DNA of 32,126 bases from Methanobacteriaceae archaeon (GCA_011620845.1 WOYJ01000095.1:1-32126); one strand, 5' to 3'. Shown: positions 10,469 through 19,118, counted from the stretch's first letter. The notes: generated by a model not told the origin, from the sequence alone. Numbers and translations are program-made.

Positions 10469-11512
10469 ATGGAAATAGCTTTTATATTATCACTCGAGCA
10501 TGAAACTCTACCTGAAGCAGAATTAAACGCTGTTTTAAATACGGAGGAAATTCCTTACACATTTAAACAGAGGTGTAATGGTTTTGTAACCATCGAGGTA
10601 CCGGAAGAATATCTTCAAAATTCTCTAGAAAATTTCAAATCCTCGTTAAGCAGATTAGCACTGACCCATGAAGTCTTCCAGTTATTGATAAGTACAGATG
10701 CGAGTGATCTTCTAACCAGAGTTAAAGAGTACCCATGGAATAATGTAGTAATCGATGAATACGTGGTTAGAGTTAAAAAAAAGGGAACATCTGAAGTTAA
10801 TACCTTAGAGCTTGAAAAGGCTATTGGTGGCATCATCAGGGAAAAAACAGGGGATAAATTTAAGGTAAACCTGGAAGATCCAGGGATATTCATAAGAACC
10901 ATTTTAATGGATGATAAAGCCTTTCTGGGGTTAAGGATAATTAAAATTCCTAAAAAGCACTTCTTCGATTTAAAACCACATAAAAGGCCCTTCTTCTACC
11001 CGGGCTCCATGAGCCCCAAGCTGGCCCGGTGCATGGTGAACCTGACCATGGTAAAGAGGGGGGAGAGACTGCTCGACCCCTTCTGTGGCACAGGGGGGAT
11101 ACTCTTAGAAGCAGGTATCATAGGTGCCAGAGTGGTAGGGACAGATATAGACTATAAAATGGTTAAAGGGACCATAAAAAACCTCAAATACTGTAACATC
11201 AGTGATTACCAAGTTTTCAAGGCAGATGTACGGAAATTAGAACTCCCCTACCAGGTAGATGCTGTAGCCACCGACCCGCCATATGGTATATCTGCATCAA
11301 CACAGGGCGAGGAGAGCTATAGACTCTGTGAAGAGGCTCTTGTGTCCCTGGAAAACCTGGTCAAGGATGATGGAAGGATATGTATGGCAACACCCCATTA
11401 CATGGACATCACGGAGTTTGTAGGGGGAACAAAATTTAAAATAATAGAACAACATCATATAAGAATGCACAAGAGTTTAACCAGAGTAATTTCTGTTCTA
11501 GTTAAGGATTGA
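10469..11512 (+). CDS. trmG10: tRNA (guanine(10)-N2)-methyltransferase, Trm11/TrmG10 type
   Basis: This is a SAM-dependent N2 methyltransferase acting on G10 of tRNA, 347 residues. The N-terminal half is a ferredoxin-like plus THUMP region that binds tRNA. The C-terminal Rossmann methyltransferase shows the SAM motif DPFCGTGGILLEAG (203-216), VGTDID, and the catalytic TDPPYG (268-273, motif IV of exocyclic-amine methyltransferases). The bridge PHKRPFFYPGSMSPKLARCMVNL is typical of this archaeal family. The gene follows the geranylgeranyl reductase gene on the same strand. Confidence 0.9.
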   Translation: MEIAFILSLEHETLPEAELNAVLNTEEIPYTFKQRCNGFVTIEVPEEYLQNSLENFKSSLSRLALTHEVFQLLISTDASDLLTRVKEYPWNNVVIDEYVVRVKKKGTSEVNTLELEKAIGGIIREKTGDKFKVNLEDPGIFIRTILMDDKAFLGLRIIKIPKKHFFDLKPHKRPFFYPGSMSPKLARCMVNLTMVKRGERLLDPFCGTGGILLEAGIIGARVVGTDIDYKMVKGTIKNLKYCNISDYQVFKADVRKLELPYQVDAVATDPPYGISASTQGEESYRLCEEALVSLENLVKDDGRICMATPHYMDITEFVGGTKFKIIEQHHIRMHKSLTRVISVLVKD

Positions 11513-11555
11513 ATAATTGGTTAAAAAATTTATCAAAAAAAAGAGAGGGATTCCC

Positions 11556-13058
11556 TTGGACGTTAAAATATTCGATACAACACTTAGAGACGGTGAACAA
11601 ACACCCGGAGTATCACTTACTCCCAATGAAAAATTGAGGATAGCAACCATACTCAGCGATCTAGGTGTAAATGTCATCGAAGCCGGATCAGCCATAACCT
11701 CCGAGGGTGAAAGAGAAGGAATAAAAAAGGTCGTAGCAGAAGATTTACCAGCAGAGATATGCAGCTTCGCCCGGGCAGTGAAGGTTGACGTAGACGCCGC
11801 CCTGGAATGCGGAGTGGACAGCGTACACCTGGTAGTACCCACATCTGACCTGCACATTGAACACAAACTACGTAAAACCAGGGAAGAAGTTAAGGATCTG
11901 GCCATCAACACCACAGAATACGCGGTGGACCAGGGTCTACTGGTGGAATTATCAGCAGAAGATGCAACCAGGAGTGACCTGGATTATCTCACCCAACTGT
12001 TCCGTGAGGGGATAGAGGTAGGAGCAGATAGGATATGTGCCTGTGATACCGTGGGCATGCTGACACCTGATAAATCCCAGGATTTCTACAGTAAACTATC
12101 AAAACTCAAAAAACCGTTAAGCGTGCACTGTCACAACGACTTTGGACTGGCAGTTGCAAATACACTGAGTGCTCTGCAGGCCGGGGCAACACAGGCCCAT
12201 GTAACAGTAAATGGAATAGGAGAAAGAGCAGGGAATGCCTCATTAGAGGAAACTGTGGTTTCACTATACTCCCTTTATGATGTAAAGACTGATATAAATA
12301 TTGAAATGTTATATGACGTCTCCAGAACAGTTTCAAGAATCACGGGTATACCTTTACAGCCCAACAAAGCCATAGTGGGTGAAAATGCATTTGCCCATGA
12401 ATCAGGAATACATGCCGATGGTGTGATGAAGAAGGCAGAGACCTATGAACCCATAACCCCTGAACTGGTGGGCCACAAGCGAAGATTTGTAATGGGAAAA
12501 CACGTGGGATCCCACATCATCAAGAAAAGGATACAGGAGATGGGCTTGGAGGTGGATGATGAACAGTTCAAGCAGATATTCACCCGTATAAAGTCCTTAG
12601 GTGATAAGGGTAAATGCGTAACCGATGTAGATGTGCAAGCCATCACTGAGGACGTATTAGGGGTGATGGCCGAGAAAGTGGTTGAACTTGAGGAACTCAC
12701 CGTAGTATCTGGAAGTAAAGTAACCCCCACAGCATCCCTACGACTGAACATAGAAGATAAGGAAGTACTCGAGGCAGGTATAGGTATAGGACCTGTAGAT
12801 GCCGCGATAGTCGCGGTTAAAAAGAGTATAAAGGACTTCGCAGATATAGAACTGGAAGAATACCATGTAGATGCCATCACCGGCGGTGCAGACGCCCTTA
12901 TCGATGTGGTGGTTAAGCTCAAACACAACGGGGACATAGTAACCGCCAGGAGCACACAACCAGATATCATAATGGCCAGTGTAGAAGCATACCTCAGTGG
13001 AATAAACAAGATACTCAGCACCAAATATGTTAAAAAAGTAAGAGAAGGCGACTTATAA
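11556..13058 (+). CDS. cimA: (R)-citramalate synthase (isopropylmalate synthase family)
   Basis: It condenses acetyl-CoA with a 2-oxoacid. The N-terminal motifs DTTLRDGEQTPGVSLTPNEK, EAGSAITSEGEREGIK and ECGVDSVHLVVPTS closely resemble the characterised methanogen citramalate synthase (pyruvate as acceptor, first step of the threonine-independent isoleucine route). The 500 residues comprise a TIM barrel with metal ligands in HCHNDFG and the signature VNGIGERAGNASLEE, then the C-terminal LeuA-type regulatory domain (about 365-495), a site of feedback inhibition in the family. Start: the frame is open from a TTG at 11517, but the TTG at 11556, behind GAGAGGGA at 11543-11550, gives the family's N-terminus (MDVKIFDTTLRDGEQ). 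Isopropylmalate synthase is the main alternative. Confidence 0.85.
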   Translation: MDVKIFDTTLRDGEQTPGVSLTPNEKLRIATILSDLGVNVIEAGSAITSEGEREGIKKVVAEDLPAEICSFARAVKVDVDAALECGVDSVHLVVPTSDLHIEHKLRKTREEVKDLAINTTEYAVDQGLLVELSAEDATRSDLDYLTQLFREGIEVGADRICACDTVGMLTPDKSQDFYSKLSKLKKPLSVHCHNDFGLAVANTLSALQAGATQAHVTVNGIGERAGNASLEETVVSLYSLYDVKTDINIEMLYDVSRTVSRITGIPLQPNKAIVGENAFAHESGIHADGVMKKAETYEPITPELVGHKRRFVMGKHVGSHIIKKRIQEMGLEVDDEQFKQIFTRIKSLGDKGKCVTDVDVQAITEDVLGVMAEKVVELEELTVVSGSKVTPTASLRLNIEDKEVLEAGIGIGPVDAAIVAVKKSIKDFADIELEEYHVDAITGGADALIDVVVKLKHNGDIVTARSTQPDIIMASVEAYLSGINKILSTKYVKKVREGDL

Positions 13059-13063
13059 TCTTA

Positions 13064-13086
13064 CTTATAATTTTTTATTTTTTTTG
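13064..13086 (+). terminator. oligo-T stretch between cimA and cgi121
   Basis: A T-rich run (ATTTTTTATTTTTTTT, about 13070-13085) follows the cimA stop. Archaeal RNA polymerase terminates at such oligo-T signals, so part of the transcripts may end here. It also abuts the SD of the next gene (GAGGAT), so readthrough is equally possible. Confidence 0.35.
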
Positions 13087-13096
13087 AGGATTTATA

Positions 13097-13594
13097 ATGG
13101 AACACGAAATTCAGGTCTTAGGATTTTCCACAGTTGTAGAGGACATTCCAGGTTTAATAGGAAAATTAGATGATATAACTGGTGATTCCTGTGTTATACA
13201 ACTATTAAATGCTGACGGCATAGCTGGGGAAGAACACATCCTCCATGCAGCTCAGCAGGCACTTTACGCTTTTAAACGAAATGAAAATCTTGCAAAGGAT
13301 CTGGGACTGGAAATCTGTGTACGGGCATCGGCCCAGAGGCAGATATCAAAGGCACTCCAGATATTAGGGTTAAAAAGAGGGTTAAATAATATCTGTGCAG
13401 TTCTAGTAGATTGTAACAGTAGTGTGGATAAAGAATTAGAATTACTGCTTGGAAAAAGGGATGATGAAGTCCTAAAAGCAGATGAGAATCACTTAAAGGA
13501 TCTCTATCAGATCTCTGATGAAGAGATAGAAAATTCCGGCGGCATAACCAGGGTGATGATAGAGAGAACTTCTTTACTCTTTTTAGAGACGTGA
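13097..13594 (+). CDS. cgi121: KEOPS complex subunit Cgi121
   Basis: The 165-residue protein matches the Cgi121/TPRKB family, the KEOPS subunit that binds the 3' CCA end of tRNA and Bud32 during t6A37 synthesis. Family marks are the helical HILHAAQQALYAFKRNENLAKDLGLEICVRASAQRQISKAL segment (about 48-88), equivalent to the conserved LExLLYLSGxRQIxxAI region, and the following beta strand NNICAVLVDC. The ATG has an SD (GAGGAT at 13086-13091). Other KEOPS genes are not in this window. Its 3' end overlaps the convergent PLP-enzyme gene by 12 bases. Confidence 0.8.
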   Translation: MEHEIQVLGFSTVVEDIPGLIGKLDDITGDSCVIQLLNADGIAGEEHILHAAQQALYAFKRNENLAKDLGLEICVRASAQRQISKALQILGLKRGLNNICAVLVDCNSSVDKELELLLGKRDDEVLKADENHLKDLYQISDEEIENSGGITRVMIERTSLLFLET

Positions 13595-14554
13595 ATTAGG
13601 CTGTTTTAGATCATTCACCAATTCAATCATCCTATCCAAATTTTCACGGGTTACACAACGCACGTCCAGGTTTTTTATCTCTAAAGCCACGGCATCCTCC
13701 AGTATCCTGTCATACCTGGGACACTTGGATATCATACCCCCGTTACGTACCTTCAGGGCTGTCCTTAATTCGGTCGCTAATTTTTTAGGGCTATCCGCCT
13801 TACAGATAACGTTTATACCCCTCTTATCTTCATGGAATACATCCTCCAATTTTTCTTTCAAATAGGAGCAGGATGAAATAGTCCTTGATAGTATGGATGG
13901 GGCATTTTTTATTTCCTGGGAGATACCAGCACAGGTGATATGGTCTGCCTGTAAAAATTTGAGCGGTGTTTCCAGTACTTCTTCCTGGTCAGTGGATATG
14001 AAACCCCCGTTTCCCACGTTCACTATTTTGGGAGAGCCTGTAGAAGCCACTATGATATGGGAATGCTTTCCATTGGCCAATCGGCCTGTCTCATCACCTA
14101 AAGCTCCGGAGGCATCCTCCACCAGCACAACTCCCTCTTCCTCACAGACATTATAGATTTCTTTTAAGGGTTGTTCAGCTGTGTATCCTGCGAAACTGGT
14201 TAAAAATAGGGATTCAGGGGTTTCTTTTATTAATATATCATCCAATAAATTGGAATTTATTAAACCCTCATCTGTGGGTAGGTAAATTATTTCAAGTCCC
14301 AGATATTCAGCTATTTTAATTATACCAGACCAACCACCCTGATCCGGTACCATAATTTTACCTTGAAAATTGCTCATAACAGTAAATATGGCTGAATTAC
14401 CACTGTTTAGAATCTTTGAGTATTTATGATGGGTTAAATTACATATGTCCTTCTCTGCTGATTTAATCAACTGATTTTTTGAAGGAATCTGATTAACCGC
14501 TTCGCACATTGCCTCCCTGGCTTCCTTTGAAGGTTTTTTATGGTAGAGTTCCAT
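13583..14554 (-). CDS. PLP-dependent fold type I enzyme, DegT/SelA-like
   Basis: The 323-residue protein has the layout of fold type I aminotransferases. Visible are the cofactor-contacting SGNSAIFTVM (51-60), LTSFAGYTAEQPLKEI, the acidic VEDASGALGD (145-154, Asp147 likely on the PLP ring nitrogen) and the probable Schiff-base lysine in STGSPKIVNVGNGG (Lys176). The GNGG segment after the lysine recalls the GEGG of DegT/DnrJ/EryC1 proteins; the overall look also fits the archaeal SelA-like group. It is shorter than most family members. I cannot assign a substrate. It follows the Nre gene by 80 bases on the same strand and ends inside the 3' end of cgi121. Confidence 0.65.
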   Translation of the reverse strand: MELYHKKPSKEAREAMCEAVNQIPSKNQLIKSAEKDICNLTHHKYSKILNSGNSAIFTVMSNFQGKIMVPDQGGWSGIIKIAEYLGLEIIYLPTDEGLINSNLLDDILIKETPESLFLTSFAGYTAEQPLKEIYNVCEEEGVVLVEDASGALGDETGRLANGKHSHIIVASTGSPKIVNVGNGGFISTDQEEVLETPLKFLQADHITCAGISQEIKNAPSILSRTISSCSYLKEKLEDVFHEDKRGINVICKADSPKKLATELRTALKVRNGGMISKCPRYDRILEDAVALEIKNLDVRCVTRENLDRMIELVNDLKQPNSRL

Positions 14555-14634
14555 CAGACCACTCTCAAAATGGGATAAAGTCCATTTAAATTTATGAAAA
14601 TAATATGTATAAACTTATTTAAAAAGAGAAGACT

Positions 14635-15804
14635 TTAAACTCTGAAAAAGCTGTCCAAGGTGGTCTGTCTTGATTGTAGAAGCTCTTTTAACAAGTCACT
14701 GGTCTTGATGAATTTCTCCAGTGGCAATGTGAGATTACTGGATATGTAAGCTAAAGCAGTTTTCATATCCTCGAATTCCCTGTAGGGCTGATTCATGGCA
14801 CTTCTGATATTTTCCCTGACGTTGAATACTCCCAGGGGTATGTAGCCCTGGTAGGCTTCTCTTAAGATAATAGCTGCTGCCTGTTTTTTTTCCCGGGCCA
14901 GTTCCTCCAGGACGGCCATCTTGGAGGTGTAGTAACAGCCACCAACCCGGGAGTAGCCTTTTTTGTCCCCGTTATTTTCATAATCAGAGAATATCAGTTC
15001 TTCCCTTCCAAGTACATGGAGGAAGGCTTCCATCCATTCAAACTGCCATTCCAGGGGCAGTAAAAGCACTGCGTAGTAGTTATTAAGGCTACTGTACTCG
15101 TAAACCCGGTGGGTTTCAATCATATCGTAACTTCTGATTTCCCTTAGTAATCTGTCACCTATGGTGCTGTCGCAGGCTGTGATGGACCATCTGGTAGGGA
15201 CCATTTTCCTGTTTTTACCTACTCCCATGGTTCCCACAGAGAAGGCTTTCTGTATATGTGAGAAGGGCACTTCTTTATCATGGAGGTGCATCACTGCATC
15301 AGCCGCCTTCAGGTCACTGTCGTAGTAGGCTTTCTCCAGTTCCCGATCCCATTTGACGGTTTCTATATCGAATTTCTCAAGAAGAGCGGTAGGGCCGTGA
15401 GGGGCGTGTTCTTCATTAAAGGATCTTCCTCGTGGTTTACTACTGAACTCTGCTTCGCTGTTGATGGAGGTAGAGGCCAGTGATATTTCCTGTAATTTTT
15501 CAACGAAGGGATTCTCCAGGTCGGTTACCTTGTTGGTGAGTTTTCCCCGGACCAGGTTAAGTCGGTAACCTATGATATCTTCCTGGGTTTTATCATTCTG
15601 TATCCAAACCTCAGGGGTGTCCATTATAGCGGTATCACCATGTATTGGGGCTATCATGGGGCCGGCGAATACTTTAGGGTAGTTCCAGCTTCCAATAAAA
15701 ACAGAGGGCGGTGTGCTGCCGTCTAATTCCCGGCCAACATCCACACTTGGTATCTGTATCTTGGATGTTAGCCGTTTCAGATAGGCTGCCTTTCCTTTTA
15801 TCAT
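14635..15804 (-). CDS. nreA: Nre family DNA repair protein with C-terminal PIP box
   Basis: The 389-residue protein matches the archaeal NreA/NreB family, linked to repair of mitomycin-type DNA damage and to PCNA. Shown in sequence: the N-terminal GSTPPSVFIGSWNYPKVFAGPM block (about 28-50), ERELEKAYYDSDLKAAD-type middle, the conserved GVGKNRKMVPTRWSITACD (about 191-209), REAYQGYIPLGVFNVRE, and a C-terminal PCNA-interacting motif QTTLDSFF (380-387). Family members often begin with a cysteine-rich zinc-binding segment; this one starts MIKGKAAYLKRL with no cysteines, and an in-frame stop lies a few codons upstream, so no longer form is possible. AGGAAA precedes the ATG. Confidence 0.85.
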   Translation of the reverse strand: MIKGKAAYLKRLTSKIQIPSVDVGRELDGSTPPSVFIGSWNYPKVFAGPMIAPIHGDTAIMDTPEVWIQNDKTQEDIIGYRLNLVRGKLTNKVTDLENPFVEKLQEISLASTSINSEAEFSSKPRGRSFNEEHAPHGPTALLEKFDIETVKWDRELEKAYYDSDLKAADAVMHLHDKEVPFSHIQKAFSVGTMGVGKNRKMVPTRWSITACDSTIGDRLLREIRSYDMIETHRVYEYSSLNNYYAVLLLPLEWQFEWMEAFLHVLGREELIFSDYENNGDKKGYSRVGGCYYTSKMAVLEELAREKKQAAAIILREAYQGYIPLGVFNVRENIRSAMNQPYREFEDMKTALAYISSNLTLPLEKFIKTSDLLKELLQSRQTTLDSFFRV

Positions 15805-15899
15805 ATAGTTTCCTATATATTTTTACTTTAATAAAAAGTTGATGAGAGCAGATGAAAAGTAAAGTTAGTAATATTATTTTTAATGTTACCTCCATTTAA

Positions 15900-16370
15900 T
15901 TAAAGTGTTATCCTAGTGATGACGTAAATAAAAATTTTGTTAGTATTGAAACTAATTTTTTTATATTGTTCCCATATTTCATTTATATTAGTTTCAACTC
16001 TTTCTTTCATGGATTTTTCCGGCAATGCTATCCACATTATGACAGTTCCCATTATCGTAGTTTCTATAACCTCTGAAACTATGTCGGATTAATATCCGAT
16101 TTTATTACGCCCTGACTTATGCCTTCATTTTATTACATCCTTAATAAAATCAAATAACTTACGGAAGAAGTCTGTATAAATTTCACTTATCATATCATAT
16201 TTCTGAACACCTTCTATCAATAATAGGTGTAGTGTTCTGTAATCTATTTTTTCAGGGCCTCTGACTAGTTGAGTAGCTTCATTGATGACCGCATCAGCAC
16301 CTGCCATGAATAATATTGCTACTTTCAATTTTTCCTTAGGCGTCCCTTCAAAATTTTTAATCTGCTCCAT
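15900..16370 (-). pseudogene. decayed TetR-family regulator (ligand-binding half only)
   Basis: The 81-codon open part (16370-16125, MEQIKNFEGTPKEKLKVAI...) looks like the C-terminal ligand domain of a TetR repressor. The same frame continues past TGA (16125-16127) and a TAA twelve codons later, and then reads EVIETTIMGTVIMWIALPEKSMKERVE and a helical end up to the TAA at 15900-15902, again typical of a TetR C-terminus. The DNA-binding helix-turn-helix half (about 50-60 residues) is absent: an in-frame stop lies immediately upstream of the ATG and the sequence up to guaAB is non-coding. The two stops in one continuous frame and the missing domain indicate a dead gene. The first 81 codons could still be expressed; TetR assignment is by eye. 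Confidence 0.6.
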
Positions 16371-16387
16371 GGTTAAATAAATATATT

Positions 16388-16426
16388 TGACTTACTATCA
16401 GTCAATCTTTGACTGATTGTAAGTCA
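16388..16426. promoter_or_regulatory. TetR-type operator palindrome
   Basis: TGACTTACTATCAGTCAA (16388-16405) and TTGACTGATTGTAAGTCA (16409-16426) are an inverted repeat of 18-bp arms with one mismatch and a 3-base centre. Each arm also contains its own TGACT/AGTCA dyad, as in operators bound by two repressor dimers. It lies 17 bases upstream of the decayed TetR gene and about 75 bases past the guaAB stop. An autoregulatory site for the lost regulator is the likely origin. Confidence 0.65.
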
Positions 16427-16501
16427 GTTTATAGGTTATATTATTTAGGTCATGGGTGTAGAAAAATAAATTAAAAAATTAAAATCTATAAAAAAAGAGA
16501 T

Positions 16502-17428
16502 CTAAGCAAATTCAATGGTACTAGGCGGCTTATCACTTACAGAAAGCGAAACATGGGTAACTTCAGGTATTTCAGCGGTGATACGCTGGGAAATAGCCTT
16601 GATCATATGCCAGGGCAGTTCAGGTACTTGGGCGGTCATGGCATCCAGAGATTCCACCATCCGCAGCACCACCAGGTATCCGTAGTCCCTTATATCCCCT
16701 TTAACACCGGTAACCCTGGTGTTGGTTAAAACTGCGAAGTACTGCCATAAACTATCCTCTATACCTTCCTTTTTAACCTCTTCTTCTACGATGGCGTTTG
16801 CCTTCCGGCAGATTTCAATTTTTCCCGGGGTTAGGGGGCCCATGATGCGTACGGCCAGTCCCGGGCCCGGGAATGGCTGCCTGTTTATTATCTCGTCAGG
16901 GAGACCAAGCTCGGATCCAACGATCCTCACCTCGTCCTTGTAAAGTTCCCGTATTGGTTCCACAATCTTCAGTACCAGTCCGTGGGGTAGGGCCAGGTTG
17001 TGGTGGGATTTGATGTTTCCCTGGCTTTCAATCCAGTCCGGGGCTATGGTCCCCTGTACCAGGTACTCGGCACCCACATCCTCGGCTACCCTCTCAAAAA
17101 CGTTGATGAACACTTCCCCGATGATCTTTCGTTTTTCTTCCGGGTCGCTGACCCCCTCCAGCCTGTCTAAGAATTCTTCACTGGCATCAACTGATATAAG
17201 ATTAAGCCGGTCCTGGAAGGTCTTCTCCACGTATTCAGCTTCACCTTCCCGTACCAGGCCGTGGTCTACAAAAACCGCAACCAGATTATCTCCAATGGCC
17301 TTTGAAGCCAGGACAGATGAAACAGAACTATCAACACCACCAGATAATGCTATGATGGCCTTTTTATCCCCTATGGTATTTTTCATTTCCTCAATGGATT
17401 CTTTTATAAAATCAGATGGATTTAACAT
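16502..17428 (-). CDS. guaAB: GMP synthase subunit B (PP-loop ATP pyrophosphatase)
   Basis: This subunit adenylates XMP and aminates it to GMP using ammonia delivered by the separate glutaminase subunit guaAA. The 308 residues show the PP-loop SGGVDSS (29-35), the VQGTIAPDWIES substrate segment, HHNLALP, RQPFPGPGLAVRI and the C-terminal dimerisation domain ending in PPSTIEFA (family usually PPxTIEWE). The ATG at 17428 follows GGGTGC. In related methanogens guaAA and guaAB are neighbours; here guaAA lies 5.5 kb upstream with a glycan gene block between, so guaAB needs a promoter of its own in 17429-17513. Confidence 0.95.
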   Translation of the reverse strand: MLNPSDFIKESIEEMKNTIGDKKAIIALSGGVDSSVSSVLASKAIGDNLVAVFVDHGLVREGEAEYVEKTFQDRLNLISVDASEEFLDRLEGVSDPEEKRKIIGEVFINVFERVAEDVGAEYLVQGTIAPDWIESQGNIKSHHNLALPHGLVLKIVEPIRELYKDEVRIVGSELGLPDEIINRQPFPGPGLAVRIMGPLTPGKIEICRKANAIVEEEVKKEGIEDSLWQYFAVLTNTRVTGVKGDIRDYGYLVVLRMVESLDAMTAQVPELPWHMIKAISQRITAEIPEVTHVSLSVSDKPPSTIEFA

Positions 17429-17483
17429 GTATGCACCCTTTTTAAAATCATTATAAGTGTTTATTTTTGATATCTACAAAATA

Positions 17484-17492
17484 ATTTATATC
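17484..17492 (+). promoter_or_regulatory. TATA box of first glycosyltransferase gene
   Basis: ATTTATATC is centred about 26 bases before the ATG at 17514, the usual archaeal distance from TATA box to transcription start. There is no SD in between, so the transcript of the glycan block is probably leaderless. Confidence 0.45.
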
Positions 17493-17513
17493 TAGCTCTA
17501 TATATTTATTTCA

Positions 17514-19118
17514 ATGGCTGGTTTTAATTTGAAAACTGTTACTAAATTTAATTTACTATTTTGCCTTTGTTTAGTTTTATATTTCATTTTAAGTATTTAT
17601 CTTCTAAAATATTACCAGTATGACCCTATAAGCAGAGATTTAATCAGTATAATGTCAATTGCCAAAATATACTCCGCTGGTGATTTAGTTAATGCTGTAA
17701 ATGGATACTGGGGGCCTATGTTTTCATGGATCTTAGTTCCCATCATCTACTTTAATCCAACACCCCAGTTCACCTTGTTTGCCACCAAAATACTGGCTAT
17801 AATCATAGGATTTTTTACATTAATCGGTATAGGACTTTTATCCCGTCGATTTGAATTGTCTAAGAGCATTCGAATAAGCATCCTCTTCGCATCAGTTTTC
17901 ATCGTACTATTCTATGTATTCGGCCTTAATCCAGTGGATTTACTACTGGCATGTTTCCTGATTTACTATCTCTACATCATTTACAGTTCTAAATATCTCC
18001 TTACCTGGTATAATGGAATGCTTTGCGGGATACTGGGCGGCCTGGCATTTTTAACTAAAAGTTTCGCCCTACCCTTCTTTCTCATCACCTTTGTTTTATT
18101 CAACCTGTTACACTACTTTAAAGATGCAGAACTAAGGAAGGGAATATTTAAAAACCTGTTATTAGGTTTAACAGTGTTTTTTATCATATCTGGTCTCTGG
18201 GGCGGAGTTATCAGCGAAAAATACGGCTATTTAACTCTGGGTACCTCTGGGGAATACAACTTTAAAGAAATCGGTCCCATTCAAAAAGATATTGGAAGCC
18301 CTATATGGCACGGTTTCATTAAACCCTCCAATAAAGAGGCCATCAGTGCCTGGGAAGACCCTACCTATCTTAAACTCAGTTCATGGAGTCCGTTGGAATC
18401 ATGGAGTTCCTTTAAACACGAGTTAAATATAATATCAGGCAACATCATAAAGACTCTAACGTTTTTAAATGAATTTTCCTACTTCAGCCTGCTCATAATC
18501 CTGTTTTCCCTGTTGTTCATAATCTGGCAACTTAAAAATAATTCGGTTTTAAAACATCACCAGATAATTTTTGCTTTTTTAACGATAACCGTGTTTATTG
18601 GATTGTATGTGCTGATTTTCGTGGAATTTCGCTATTTTTACCTGGTATACTTTTTAATAACCTTGATGGGCGGCTATTTCCTTCAGTTACTATTTGAAAA
18701 ACCCTACTGCACCAGGGAAATTAAATCTATTCTACTGGTTGTTTTCGTAGTCTCTTTAATAGTCATGCCCCTGACTGGCCTTTTAGAAAATAAAGATGGC
18801 GGGGAAAGCATTTATGACCTTGCCAATACCATAAATGATGAGTACCATATTCAGGGCAATATTGCTTCTAATGATGGATATATGGCGTCCCTGTATATGG
18901 CCTATCTCTGGGATTCTCATTACTACGGCACATCATTAAGAAACTGGAACAACATAAGCGATTCTGAATTAGAAAAGGATCTGCAGGACTATAACATTGA
19001 TTACTATTTATACTGGGGAGATTCAAACTATAACTCTGACGTACTGGTGAAATATAAAGAAATAACCCAGGGAAAAATTGAAGATCTTAAAATATACAGT
19101 ATTAAAGAGAAAATTTAG
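17514..19118 (+). CDS. GT-C type integral membrane glycosyltransferase (paralogue 1)
   Basis: The 534-residue protein has about ten hydrophobic segments over residues 10-430 and a soluble C-terminal tail. After the first membrane helix comes a loop with acidic residues (YYQYDPISRD, about 34-43), as in GT-C enzymes such as the PMT/ArnT (GT39/GT83) group that transfer sugars from polyprenyl phosphates on the outer membrane face. It is a clear paralogue of the gene at 21294: shared are NGYWGP/NAYWGP, a TKSFALPFF/AKSFLFPFF membrane block, WSPLESWSSF/WSPFESWSNF, and a tail with DYYLYWG and ITQGKIEDLKIY. The family assignment rests on topology and loop pattern; donor and acceptor are unknown. It starts the four-gene plus-strand block. 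Confidence 0.75.
   Translation: MAGFNLKTVTKFNLLFCLCLVLYFILSIYLLKYYQYDPISRDLISIMSIAKIYSAGDLVNAVNGYWGPMFSWILVPIIYFNPTPQFTLFATKILAIIIGFFTLIGIGLLSRRFELSKSIRISILFASVFIVLFYVFGLNPVDLLLACFLIYYLYIIYSSKYLLTWYNGMLCGILGGLAFLTKSFALPFFLITFVLFNLLHYFKDAELRKGIFKNLLLGLTVFFIISGLWGGVISEKYGYLTLGTSGEYNFKEIGPIQKDIGSPIWHGFIKPSNKEAISAWEDPTYLKLSSWSPLESWSSFKHELNIISGNIIKTLTFLNEFSYFSLLIILFSLLFIIWQLKNNSVLKHHQIIFAFLTITVFIGLYVLIFVEFRYFYLVYFLITLMGGYFLQLLFEKPYCTREIKSILLVVFVVSLIVMPLTGLLENKDGGESIYDLANTINDEYHIQGNIASNDGYMASLYMAYLWDSHYYGTSLRNWNNISDSELEKDLQDYNIDYYLYWGDSNYNSDVLVKYKEITQGKIEDLKIYSIKEKI

Noticed and set aside
11517..11555. Longer citramalate synthase starting at the TTG at 11517
   Set aside because: The extra 13 residues are Lys-rich, include the SD GAGAGGGA, and are not part of the family N-terminus.
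12443..13024. 193-residue Ser/Thr/Ile-rich ORF opposite the citramalate synthase gene
   Set aside because: It is the antisense frame of a well conserved enzyme gene with low-complexity composition typical of shadow ORFs.
15674..15895. ORF starting ATGGAGGTAACATT upstream of the Nre gene
   Set aside because: Most of it overlaps the Nre coding frame and its own sequence has no domain pattern; it does not restore the missing cysteine cluster.
15900..16370. TGA and TAA in the TetR-like frame as recoded codons (selenocysteine or readthrough)
   Set aside because: Two different stops only 12 codons apart plus a missing DNA-binding half fit decay better; there is no selenocysteine insertion element and the position has no catalytic meaning.
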